Assembly (NCBI GenBank): GCA_965200115.1
Contig: OZ241336.1
Span: 372,001 to 436,000, forward strand
DNA length: 64,000 nucleotides
DNA from: JAPOUP01 sp026708635
GTDB lineage: Bacteria > Pseudomonadota > Alphaproteobacteria > Rhodobacterales > Rhodobacteraceae
Direction of reading: 5' to 3'
Shown: one piece after another, positions 34,496 to 42,563 of the stretch
How positions within the stretch are numbered: the stretch's first letter is position 1
How the letters are laid out: the number at the start of each line of letters is the position of its first letter
The notes under the pieces: generated by a model
Told to the model about the DNA's origin: nothing
The model's database searches: none
The model's input: the letters and a program-made list of their open reading frames with translations, nothing else
Made by a program: the position numbers and the translations under genes

Positions 34496-35341
34496 ATGAC
34501 GCAGGCATCCAACAAAGGGCAGAATGCAATCAGGGATATCTTTGGCCGGAGGAAAGCCTTGATCGGCATGGTTCATTGCCCGGCGCTTCCCGGCGCCCCC
34601 CGCTATCGGGGCGCAACGCGGGAAGAGATACTCTCCTTCTGCCTGCGCGATGCCGATCGGCTGATCGCTGGCGGGATGCACGGGCTTATCATCGAAAATC
34701 ATGGTGATGTCCCGTTTTCGAAACCTGAGGACATAGGACATGAAACGGCGGCCTTCATGGCTGTTGTCGCGGACAGGATCTCAAGAGAGTTTGACATGCC
34801 GTTTGGCGTCAACGTGCTGGCCAACGCTCCAATCCCGGCCTTTGCGGTCGCTGCGGCCTCGGGTGCGTCCTTCATCCGCGTGAACCAATGGGCAAACGCC
34901 TATGTCGCCAACGAAGGCTTTATTGAGGGGCGTGCGGCAGAGGCGCTGCGATACCGTTCGAGACTGAAGGCGGAAGGCATCCGGGTCTTTGCCGACAGTC
35001 ACGTCAAGCACGGCAGCCACGCGATCGTCGCCGACCGAACCGTTGCCGAACTGACTCGCGACCTGGCCTTCTTCGACGCGGACGCAGTGATCGCCACGGG
35101 TCAGCGAACCGGCGACAGCGCCGCGCTTGACGAGATCGATATTGTGCGTGACGCCACACGTCTGCCGGTTCTGGCGGGCTCGGGCGTGGCGCCGGACAAC
35201 GTCATGTCGATGCTTGAGCGGGTGGACGCGGTGATTGTCGCCACGTCGCTCAAGGAAGGCGGTGTCTGGTCGAACCCGGTTGAAGCCGCTCGGGTAAAGA
35301 CCTTTGTTGAGGCCGCTCGGCCAGGGCTAGAGATGTCATGA
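34496..35341 (+). CDS. BtpA/SgcQ-family barrel protein
   Basis: A 281-residue protein of the BtpA family, a TIM-barrel-like group. ALIGMVHCPALPGAPRY (N-terminal), GLIIENHGDVPF, FGVNVLANAP, FIRVNQWANAYV, VFADSHVKHGSHAI and LPVLAGSGVAPDNV are family blocks. BtpA was named for photosystem I biogenesis in cyanobacteria; SgcQ lies in an uncharacterised E. coli sugar operon. The reaction is unknown. Its place after an ABC sugar importer and before TenA and a PHP-type amidohydrolase suggests an enzyme of a catabolic route rather than photosystem assembly. Confidence 0.88.
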   Translation: MTQASNKGQNAIRDIFGRRKALIGMVHCPALPGAPRYRGATREEILSFCLRDADRLIAGGMHGLIIENHGDVPFSKPEDIGHETAAFMAVVADRISREFDMPFGVNVLANAPIPAFAVAAASGASFIRVNQWANAYVANEGFIEGRAAEALRYRSRLKAEGIRVFADSHVKHGSHAIVADRTVAELTRDLAFFDADAVIATGQRTGDSAALDEIDIVRDATRLPVLAGSGVAPDNVMSMLERVDAVIVATSLKEGGVWSNPVEAARVKTFVEAARPGLEMS

Positions 35342-35988
35342 GCAAGGTTTCGGACCTGATTCTTGAAGAGAACGTCGACATCCTCGGCAAGATGCTCAAC
35401 CATCCTTTCGTCAACGCCATATTCGACGGCAGCCTGCCCGCCGACGCTTACCATCGCTATCTGGTCTACGAGGGTGCCTTTGTGGAAACAGCCATTTCAA
35501 TCTATGCTTACGCGACGGCCAAGGCGCCCGACCTCGCGGCGAAGCGTTGGCTCATCGGGATTCAGGACGCGCTCGCGCGGGACCAGATGCCCTATTTCGA
35601 AGAGACCTTCGCCGATCTCAGCATTGAGCCGGAAACCGCAATTCCCGAGCTTGTCCAGGTCTTTGGTCAGGGCATGCTCGAGGTCGCGCGGACGGGTGAT
35701 TTCGTTGAAATCGTAACCGCGATGTTCGCAGCGGAATGGATGTACTGGACATGGTGCAGCCGGGCCTCAGAATGCAGCATCGCCGACCCATGCGTTCGCA
35801 GATGGGTCGAATTGCATGCGGATGCGGATTTCGCTGCACAGGCGCGCTGGCTGAAGGAAGCCGTCGATCACCATGCAGAGCCGGAAGACCGTAGCCGGCT
35901 GAGCGCCGTCTTCCGCCGTGTAATGGAGCTGGAAATCGCTTTCCACCACGCGCCGCTGAAAGCAGGCTTGGGAAAGACTGTTGCATAG
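35338..35988 (+). CDS. TenA-like aminohydrolase with Glu at the Cys position (TenA_E-like)
   Basis: A 216-residue all-helical protein of the TenA/thiaminase II family. YHRYLVYEGAFVETAISIYAYA is the first active-site helix; the position of the usual Asp before it is Glu. The classic active-site cysteine is replaced by glutamate in MFAAEWMYWTW, which places it in the TenA_E group; a C-terminal acidic helix (MELEIAFHHAP) carries the other catalytic Glu. TenA proteins cleave thiamin breakdown products; TenA_E members act on formylamino- and aminopyrimidines. No TPP riboswitch or thiamin genes are near, so another N-containing substrate is likely. It overlaps the BtpA stop and the next start. Confidence 0.8.
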   Translation: MSKVSDLILEENVDILGKMLNHPFVNAIFDGSLPADAYHRYLVYEGAFVETAISIYAYATAKAPDLAAKRWLIGIQDALARDQMPYFEETFADLSIEPETAIPELVQVFGQGMLEVARTGDFVEIVTAMFAAEWMYWTWCSRASECSIADPCVRRWVELHADADFAAQARWLKEAVDHHAEPEDRSRLSAVFRRVMELEIAFHHAPLKAGLGKTVA

Positions 35989-37045
35989 AACGCCCAACCC
36001 CAACGTCGCCACCGTGACCGGACCGGTTCCGCGCGAAATGCTGGGCGTCACGCTGATGCACGAACACGTCCTGAATGACTGCACGTGCTGGTGGCGCGGA
36101 AGGGATCCTGGCTTCGTGTCGCCTATACGCGATGTGCCGGTCAGCGCCTCGGTCCTGTCGCAGCTCAGGAATGACCCCTTCGCATGCCTCGACAACTGCG
36201 CACTCGATGACGAGGCCATGGCCATTACAGAACTCGGCCTGTTCGCCCAAGAGGGCGGCGCGACCGTCGTCGACCCGACCTGCCGGGGCATCGGACGGGT
36301 GCCCGAGGCGTTGGTGCGCGTCTCGGAAGCAAGCGGACTCAACATCCTAATGGGCTCAGGCTACTATCTCCAGTCGTCGCATCCAGCCAGGCTTTCCTGC
36401 ACGGGTGCCGAAGAGATCGCCCGGGAACTGATCGGAGAACATTGCAGGGGAGTTGGCGAGAATGGCGTGCCGATCGGCCTGATCGGAGAAATTGGTGTCA
36501 GTGCCGATTTCACGGCTGCCGAACGGAGGAGCCTCCGCGGGGCGGCAATGGCGGCGTTGGAAACCGGCCTTCCGATAATGATCCACCTGCCCGGGTGGGA
36601 GCGTCTTGCCCATGAGGTTCTCGATATCATCGCGTCAGAGTGTCAGCCGCTAGACCGAGTGATCCTGTGCCACATGAATCCATCCTGGGACGATGGTGAC
36701 TACCAGAGATCGCTCGCCGACCGTGGCGCCTTTCTGGAATACGACATGATCGGGATGGACTATTGGTACGATGACCAGCGGGTTCAATGTCCCTCGGACG
36801 ATGACTGCGCGCACGCCATCGTCGCGCTCGTCCGCGACGGCTACCTGGACAGGCTGCTTCTGTCACAGGACGTGTTTCTGAAGATGATGCTGACGCCCTT
36901 TGGCGGAAACGGTTACGCTCATGTGCAGCGTCACTTTCTGCCGCGGCTGCTGCGGAATGGCTTGACGCAAGACGATGTGGAACGTCTTATGGTTTCCAAC
37001 CCTGCCGCCGCCCTCTGCGCCTACTCAACACCGGAGACAAAGTGA
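35981..37045 (+). CDS. PHP-type phosphotriesterase-family amidohydrolase
   Basis: A 354-residue metal-dependent hydrolase. The binuclear metal ligands are visible: HEH in GVTLMHEHVLND (residues about 27-29), bridging E in IGEIGVS (about 171), H in IMIHLPG (about 200), H in LCHMNPSWD (about 229) and D in LSQDVFLKMM (about 297). Use of Glu instead of a carboxylated lysine is as in E. coli PHP and YhfV-like enzymes, which are not true phosphotriesterases but lactonases or amidases of unclear substrate. TTG 35981 lies inside the TenA end and is my start choice; no ATG precedes the first metal ligands. Confidence 0.87.
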   Translation: MHRTPNPNVATVTGPVPREMLGVTLMHEHVLNDCTCWWRGRDPGFVSPIRDVPVSASVLSQLRNDPFACLDNCALDDEAMAITELGLFAQEGGATVVDPTCRGIGRVPEALVRVSEASGLNILMGSGYYLQSSHPARLSCTGAEEIARELIGEHCRGVGENGVPIGLIGEIGVSADFTAAERRSLRGAAMAALETGLPIMIHLPGWERLAHEVLDIIASECQPLDRVILCHMNPSWDDGDYQRSLADRGAFLEYDMIGMDYWYDDQRVQCPSDDDCAHAIVALVRDGYLDRLLLSQDVFLKMMLTPFGGNGYAHVQRHFLPRLLRNGLTQDDVERLMVSNPAAALCAYSTPETK

Positions 37046-37809
37046 TGACCAAGCTCCTGCTCGTCGGCGAAAGCTGGATCAGTTCGGCAAGCCATTTCAA
37101 GGGTTTCGACCAGTTTGGAAGCGTGACTTTTCATACCGGCGCGAATCGGTTCGTTGAGGGCATGACGCGCTCCGGGATCGACGTGACTTATTTGAAGGCG
37201 CACGAGGCAGCCGAGAGCTTTCCTTACAATCAAGAGAGCCTCGACGCCTATGACGTGCTGATGCTGTCGGATGTCGGCGCTAACACGCTTCTGCTACCAC
37301 AGGATGTCTGGCTTCGGGGTCAGCGGGTGCCGAACCGCCTGAAGGTGATTGAATCTTGGGTCGCAGAGGGCGGCGGGCTGATAATGATCGGTGGATACAT
37401 GACCTTCCAAGGCATTGACGGGCGCGGGCGCTGGCACAGAACGCCGGTCGAACGAGCGCTTCCGGTGGATTGCTTGGCTTGCGATGACCGTGTCGAAATT
37501 CCTGAGGGCGCGAAGCCGGTGGTCTCTGACCCGAAGCATCCCGTGCTTGCGGGCGTGCCCTCAGACTGGCCTTACCTGCTGGGGGTGAATGAAATCATCC
37601 CGAAATCCGGAGGCGCTGAGGTCATCCTGTCTCTTCCGGAGGAGCAGGGCGCTCTGCCGCTTCTTGTGGTCGGCACTCATGGTAAAGGGCGAACGGTGGC
37701 CTGGGCCTCCGACATCAGTGAGCACTGGTTGCCTAGGCCATTCCTGGACTGGCCGGGTTACGACGTGCTCTTCGGGAACATGATAAACTGGACAGCCGGA
37801 TCGATCTGA
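37045..37809 (+). CDS. Class I glutamine amidotransferase-like protein without nucleophilic Cys
   Basis: A 254-residue protein of the GATase1-like fold related to the uncharacterised Salmonella STM3548 group. It begins TKLLLVGESWISSASHFKGFDQF, and the place of the nucleophile elbow reads LIMIGGYMTFQGIDG, without cysteine, so it cannot be a normal amidotransferase. A C-terminal HGKGRTVAWASDISEHWLP is also family-typical. The ATG overlaps the preceding stop by one base (TGATG). It closes the eight-gene operon. Its function is unknown; a scaffold or non-hydrolytic ligand-binding role is possible. Confidence 0.8.
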   Translation: MTKLLLVGESWISSASHFKGFDQFGSVTFHTGANRFVEGMTRSGIDVTYLKAHEAAESFPYNQESLDAYDVLMLSDVGANTLLLPQDVWLRGQRVPNRLKVIESWVAEGGGLIMIGGYMTFQGIDGRGRWHRTPVERALPVDCLACDDRVEIPEGAKPVVSDPKHPVLAGVPSDWPYLLGVNEIIPKSGGAEVILSLPEEQGALPLLVVGTHGKGRTVAWASDISEHWLPRPFLDWPGYDVLFGNMINWTAGSI

Positions 37810-38220
37810 CTCAGGACTCCTGACTTCGACGGTTTTTACCCAAAGGAAAGCGTGGCAATTCTATCGTGAAAGCGAAAAGGCCGGGAGTTCAATCGGGCTT
37901 TGCCCGTTTGAGCGACGGGATGTCCAGGGACTGGGCGTGCGATCCCAGCCGTCGACGCCACCGAAGGGAGCGGTCTGGGATGCCATTGAGTACCACCGTC
38001 TCCGGCTTCTTTGGTGATGCGGATGCGCCCCCGCTCGGTCCGGGGACCTCGGGGAGAGCACCCCAACGTGGGGTGATTGAATTTTGTGTGGGGTGCTGCC
38101 AAGGAGTTCGGGTGGCGGAAGCGGCACAAATCTGGTCTGAAAACGTGCTCTGGCACCCGCATGGCCGTTTCAATGCCCCACACCTTGCGGCATTCTCTTT
38201 CTTGTTCTTGGAAGGATAGT
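37810..38220. other. Spacer after the ABC operon, with hairpins
   Basis: About 410 bases without a gene I recognise. GCACCCC-aacgt-GGGGTG (38058-38075) is a short perfect hairpin and GGGCTTTGCCC at about 37899 is another; one may end the operon transcript. Arginine-rich frames on both strands look like shadows. The last bases (AAGGATAG) are the ribosome site of the next gene. Confidence 0.5.
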
Positions 38221-39786
38221 ATGACCCGTCAACGCCTTCCCATCGGCATCCAGTCCTTTTCCCGGCTGCGGGAAACCGACAGCTACTATGTCGACAAGAC
38301 CCCGCTGATCCGGGACCTGATCGAGCGGGGTGACTATTACTTCCTCTCCCGGCCCCGGCGGTTCGGCAAGAGCCTTCTGGTGGACACGATCCGGGCCCTC
38401 TTCGAGGGGCGGCAGGACCTGTTCCGGGGACTGGCCATCCATGACAGCTGGGACTGGTCCGTCACCCACCCCGTGGTGCGCCTGAGCTTTGGCGGGAAGT
38501 ACGATGACCCGGAAGACATCGCGCGCAGCGTTCGCGCGCAGCTGACCACGATCGAGCGAGGCGCAGGGCTTGCGGTGTCACCATGGCAAACGGCACCGGA
38601 GTCCCTGTTAGATTTGCTGGACCGTCTGCACCGCAAGACGGGCCGGCGCGCCGTGGTCCTCGTCGACGAGTACGACAAGCCGATCCTCGACGGGCTGCAT
38701 GACCCCGATATGGCCCGGGCCAACCGGGAGTGCCTGCGCGGCGTCTACGGCGTCATCAAGGACAGCGCCGAGCACGTCCGCTTCGTCCTCGTCACCGGCG
38801 TGAGCATGTTCTCCAAGGTGAGCCTGTTCTCCGATCTCAACAACCTCGAGGACATCAGCCTCGACCCCCGCTACGCCACGCTCTGCGGGTACACCGACGC
38901 CGATCTCGACACCGTGTTCGCCCCAGAGCTCGCGGGGCTGGACCGGGAGGAGATCCGCACCTGGTACGACGGCTACAGCTGGCGGGGGGAGGCGCGGCTA
39001 TACAATCCCTTCGACGTGCTCCTGCTCCTGCAGAAGAGGGAGTTCCGTCCCTACTGGTTCGAAACGGGCTCACCAACCTTTCTCTTTGAGACACTGAAGG
39101 CGCGGTCGATCGGCTTGACGGAACTGGAGGGACGGATGGCCGACCGGTCCCTGGTCTCAAAGTTCGACATCGACGATATCAGCGCGGAAGCCCTGCTGTT
39201 TCAGACGGGCTATCTAACCATCACGGACGAGAGACGGGATGATTTCGACACGCTCTACCGGCTGGACTATCCCAATCAGGAAGTGAGGATCAGCCTGAAC
39301 CGGGGATTGCTGCATCACCTCGACAGGGACAGGCGGGTGCGTCCTGACCAAGGACGCGCCCTTCGGTCCTCTCTCGAGGCGGGCGACTTCACGGGCTTCG
39401 CGGACACGCTCAGGGCCTGGCTGGCCGGCATTCCCTACCAGTGGCACGCGACGGGTGACCTGGCGCGCTACGAGGCCTGGTACGCGAGCCTGCTGCACAT
39501 GGCCTTCCGGGCGGTCGGCGTTGACGCACGCGCCGAGGAGGCCACAAGCCACGGACGCGCCGACATGGTTGTGTTGACGGGTGGCCAGGTGTTCATCCTC
39601 GAGTTCAAGATGGCGGACAGCGCGGGCGACGCCGGGGCGGCGCTCGAGGCGGCGTTCACCCAGATGCGGGATCGGGGGTATGCGGACACATACCGCGACC
39701 GGCCCGTCCATCTGGTCGCCATCGCCTGCGGGCGGGAGGTGCGCAACCTGCTGGAGGTCCGGGCGGAGCCGGCCGTCATCCCCTGA
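38221..39786 (+). CDS. AAA-ATPase-like protein with PD-(D/E)XK nuclease-like C-terminus
   Basis: A 521-residue protein of the AAA-ATPase_like plus PDDEXK_9 architecture. The N-terminal part has LPIGIQSFSRLRETDSYYVD and a P-loop RPRRFGKS (residues 44-51), Walker B-like AVVLVDEYDKPILDGL and GVSMFSKVSLFSDLNNLEDI. The C-terminus has the nuclease-like motif GRADMVVLTGGQVFILEFK (D ... ExK, near residue 446). Such genes form large, horizontally spread families in anaerobes and occur singly elsewhere; the function is unknown. The ATP and nuclease motifs are intact. It stands alone, with AAGGATAG before the ATG. Confidence 0.87.
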   Translation: MTRQRLPIGIQSFSRLRETDSYYVDKTPLIRDLIERGDYYFLSRPRRFGKSLLVDTIRALFEGRQDLFRGLAIHDSWDWSVTHPVVRLSFGGKYDDPEDIARSVRAQLTTIERGAGLAVSPWQTAPESLLDLLDRLHRKTGRRAVVLVDEYDKPILDGLHDPDMARANRECLRGVYGVIKDSAEHVRFVLVTGVSMFSKVSLFSDLNNLEDISLDPRYATLCGYTDADLDTVFAPELAGLDREEIRTWYDGYSWRGEARLYNPFDVLLLLQKREFRPYWFETGSPTFLFETLKARSIGLTELEGRMADRSLVSKFDIDDISAEALLFQTGYLTITDERRDDFDTLYRLDYPNQEVRISLNRGLLHHLDRDRRVRPDQGRALRSSLEAGDFTGFADTLRAWLAGIPYQWHATGDLARYEAWYASLLHMAFRAVGVDARAEEATSHGRADMVVLTGGQVFILEFKMADSAGDAGAALEAAFTQMRDRGYADTYRDRPVHLVAIACGREVRNLLEVRAEPAVIP

Positions 39787-40162
39787 CACGGCGGGTCACG
39801 TCAGCCGGCCCCGGAACCCGACGGCTCCGGCCACCCCGACCCCATCGACGGACGCGGCGGGGCACACTGGCCTCCGGGCCGCGACAGTGCGTTCACGGTG
39901 CACCGTGAAGCCTGAACCAATCCGGACCGGGACCCATGATTTTCCGGCGCGTGGTCTATGATGATCTGAACGCCCGCCATCAGAAAGATCCCGCCGGCAG
40001 ATCATTTCCCACTTCTTGCCGGTGAGTCCGTGAAAGCGTCGGCGGGGATATTCGTTCGCCTTCGCGCACGGAATGGCCCGGATTCCCTGTCACGGCATCT
40101 GTCGGAGCCGGCAACCGAAATCCGTCACCGCCGGACAAGTGTCCCGCAGGCACCCGGTCGCG
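39787..40162. other. Spacer between the AAA-like gene and upp
   Basis: About 375 bases without a gene. It contains a perfect 18-bp palindrome at 39892-39909, listed separately. No tRNA seen. Confidence 0.5.
39892..39909. repeat. Perfect 18-bp palindrome in the spacer
   Basis: TTCACGGTGCACCGTGAA is its own reverse complement over 18 bases with no loop. This form suits a dimeric DNA-binding protein rather than an RNA hairpin. It is about 105 bases after the AAA-like gene and about 250 bases from the convergent upp stop, so it is not at an obvious promoter of either. Not seen elsewhere in the window. Confidence 0.6.
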
Positions 40163-40795
40163 TCATTTGGTGCCGAACATTCGGTCGCCGGCATCGCCAA
40201 GGCCGGGCACAATATAGCCGCGTTCGTCAAGGTGATCGTCCAGCGCCGCCGTAACGATCGGAACGTCGGGATGCGCCTCGGTCATCCGCCCGACTCCTTC
40301 GGGCGCGGCCAGCAGACACATGAACCGAACGTTCCTCGCCCCCGCCCTCTTCAACCGTTCCACCGCCACCACGGCGGAGTTTCCGGTCGCCAGCATCGGA
40401 TCCAACGCGATCACCAGACGGCTTCCCAAATCATCGGGCACTTTGAAATAGTATTGCACCGGTTCCAGCGTCTCCTCGTTCCGGTAAAGACCGACAAACC
40501 CCACGCGAGCGGAGGGAATCAGTTCCAGAATGCCGTCCAGAAGGCCATTACCCGCTCTCAGGATGGAAACCAGCGCCAGCTTGGGGCCGTCGATCACCGG
40601 TGCGGTCATCTCGCCGATAGGCGTCTCGATGCGTCTGGTCGTCATTGGCAGTGAACGCGTGATCTCGAAGGCCAGCAGCTTGCCGATCTCCCGCAGCAGC
40701 TGGCGAAACACCGAGGTCTGGGTAGACCGGTCCCGCATCAGGGTTAGCTTGTGCTGAATCAACGGGTGTTTCACGATGGTAAGCTGGTCAGTCAT
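40163..40795 (-). CDS. upp: Uracil phosphoribosyltransferase
   Basis: A 210-residue enzyme that joins uracil and PRPP to UMP. MTDQLTIVKHPLIQHKLTLMR is the conserved N-terminus; the PRPP loop is ALDPMLATGNSAVVAVERLK (residues about 129-148) and GYIVPGLGDAGDRMFGTK the uracil-binding C-terminus. It belongs to the same nucleoside salvage group as cdd, deoA and deoB further along the same strand, but is separated from them by about 570 bases. Confidence 0.97.
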   Translation of the reverse strand: MTDQLTIVKHPLIQHKLTLMRDRSTQTSVFRQLLREIGKLLAFEITRSLPMTTRRIETPIGEMTAPVIDGPKLALVSILRAGNGLLDGILELIPSARVGFVGLYRNEETLEPVQYYFKVPDDLGSRLVIALDPMLATGNSAVVAVERLKRAGARNVRFMCLLAAPEGVGRMTEAHPDVPIVTAALDDHLDERGYIVPGLGDAGDRMFGTK

Positions 40796-41366
40796 GGTGT
40801 GGCTCCGAACCGTTGATTATCCCGCACCCGCGCGTTTCGGTGACGGCAGGCTCGTCCGGCGATTGGTTTCGCGTTCGGGAGAACCCCGTATCATGAGGCC
40901 GGCGCCGTTCAAAGTGCCATGAGGCTGATTCCAGGGGACTCATGGCAGGGACGATCTGTCGCCCCCAACGGTCTCACCTGAAGAATCCGCGCCATGGCCG
41001 TCCATCGGGCCGTCCGGACAGCGGGCCTCAAGCGACGGCGCCATCCCCATATCAGGGTCGTGGCCGCCGACTTCCAAAAGGTGGCGGCGGGAAAAGGGGA
41101 TCGGGCAGCGGCAGCGGTCTTCGTCACCTCCACAAAGCCCCCCGATGCACGAGGTGACGGAACGCGTCCCGCACCTTCCATCCATCCGGCACCCAATATC
41201 CGGGCCCGTCGGCGATGGTCTCCCTGAGCATCTCCATGATATCGTTCCGCCTGGCGCTTAAAACGAGTCGTCCTTGCCGTGAAAGACACGGCGGACGCTG
41301 ACCGCGGCGGAGCGAGTCCCCCACCCGGAATGCCGCCGCCGCCAATTGCGGCCGCAAGGGCAATAC
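40796..41366. other. Spacer between upp and deoB
   Basis: About 570 bases. In related genomes I would expect the adenosine deaminase gene add between deoB and upp; I cannot see its sequence here. A minus-strand frame at 41124-41363 has a somewhat protein-like end (DIMEMLRETIADGPGYWVPDG) but no recognisable start or family, so I do not call it. Confidence 0.5.
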
Positions 41367-42563
41367 CTACAGAAAACTCCTGCCAACTCCCTGTGCCTCG
41401 ATACCGAGATGATCCGCTATCGAGGCACCGACGTCAGCGAAATCGACAAGCCCCACTTCCCGTGCGCCAACTCCATAGCCGATGACCGGAACCCGTTCAC
41501 GCGTGTGGTCACTGCCGGGCCAGGTGGGGTCGTTTCCGTGATCGGCGGTGAGAATGGCGAGATCCCCGGGCATCATGCGGTCAAGAAAACGCGGCAGTTG
41601 GGCGTCGAACCACTCCAACGCCCGCGCATAGCCGGAAACGTCGTTTCGGTGCCCGAACTTACTGTCGAACTCAACGAAGTTGGCAAACGTCAGGGACCCG
41701 CCCGCGGCTTCCCGCGCGAAATCGCAAAGATGCCGGAAAAGTACCCTGTCGGGACCGGTACGCACCTCCGAAATTCCCCGCATCGAGAAGATATCACCGA
41801 TCTTCCCGACGGCGTTGACCTCCCGACCGGCCTCGTGCAACCAGTCGCAAAGCGTCGGTTCCGGTGGCCGCATGGCGAAATCCCGGCGGTTCGCCGTGCG
41901 GACGAAGCCGTCCTCCGGCGAGCCGGTGAACGGGCGCGCGATCACCCGGCCAACCCGCATCGCATGCAGTGTCGGCGCAAGCGACAGACAGAGGTCGAGG
42001 AGCCGCCGGAGCCCGAAACACTCCTCATGGGCCGCGATCTGGAATACACTGTCGGCCGAAGTGTAGCAGATCGGCCAGCCCGTCCGGATATGTTCGGCTC
42101 CCTCCTCCTCCAGGATCAGCGTGCCGCTGGATCTTCGGTTGCCGAGAATGCCTTCCGTGCCGGCCAGCCGACGGACTTCGGCCACGAGATCATCCGGAAA
42201 ACTCGGGGTGGAGTCCGGGAAGCAGCGCCAGTTCCAGGAAACGGGAACACCGGCGAGTTCCCAATGACCGGATGGTGTGTCCTTGCCGTTGGACACTTCC
42301 GTCGCCGCGCCCCAGAGTCCTCCGGCATCCGCCCCAAGCCCCGGCACCCCCTCCCCCGAGGAAAGCTTGAGGGCACGCCCGAGACCAAGGCCGTCCAGAT
42401 TGGGAATTCGCAGAACGCCGCGACGGCCCTCGTTGGCTTCCCCCATGGCACAGGCCCGCGCGATATGACCGAGCGTGTTCGCGCCGAGGTCGCCATACGC
42501 TTCCGCATCCGGCGCGCCGCCGCAGCCAAGGGAATCGAGGACCAGCAGGAACGCGCGTCCCAT
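41367..42563 (-). CDS. deoB: Phosphopentomutase
   Basis: A 398-residue alkaline-phosphatase-fold mutase that interconverts (deoxy)ribose 1- and 5-phosphate. GRAFLLVLDSLGCGGAPDA carries the first metal ligand; DTPSGHWELAG, VGKIGDIFS, NFVEFDSKFGHRND and LAILTADHGNDPTWPGSDHTRE hold the rest of the two-metal site. It acts on the deoxyribose 1-phosphate made by deoA. The ATG shares a base with the deoA stop. Confidence 0.96.
   Translation of the reverse strand: MGRAFLLVLDSLGCGGAPDAEAYGDLGANTLGHIARACAMGEANEGRRGVLRIPNLDGLGLGRALKLSSGEGVPGLGADAGGLWGAATEVSNGKDTPSGHWELAGVPVSWNWRCFPDSTPSFPDDLVAEVRRLAGTEGILGNRRSSGTLILEEEGAEHIRTGWPICYTSADSVFQIAAHEECFGLRRLLDLCLSLAPTLHAMRVGRVIARPFTGSPEDGFVRTANRRDFAMRPPEPTLCDWLHEAGREVNAVGKIGDIFSMRGISEVRTGPDRVLFRHLCDFAREAAGGSLTFANFVEFDSKFGHRNDVSGYARALEWFDAQLPRFLDRMMPGDLAILTADHGNDPTWPGSDHTRERVPVIGYGVGAREVGLVDFADVGASIADHLGIEAQGVGRSFL

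Noticed and set aside
34496..35340. TPP riboswitch sought before the TenA-like gene
   Set aside because: The TenA gene overlaps the preceding coding sequence and no riboswitch-like leader is present in the operon.
41124..41363. Possible 79-residue minus-strand protein after deoB
   Set aside because: Only its last third looks protein-like; no start site or family could be named.
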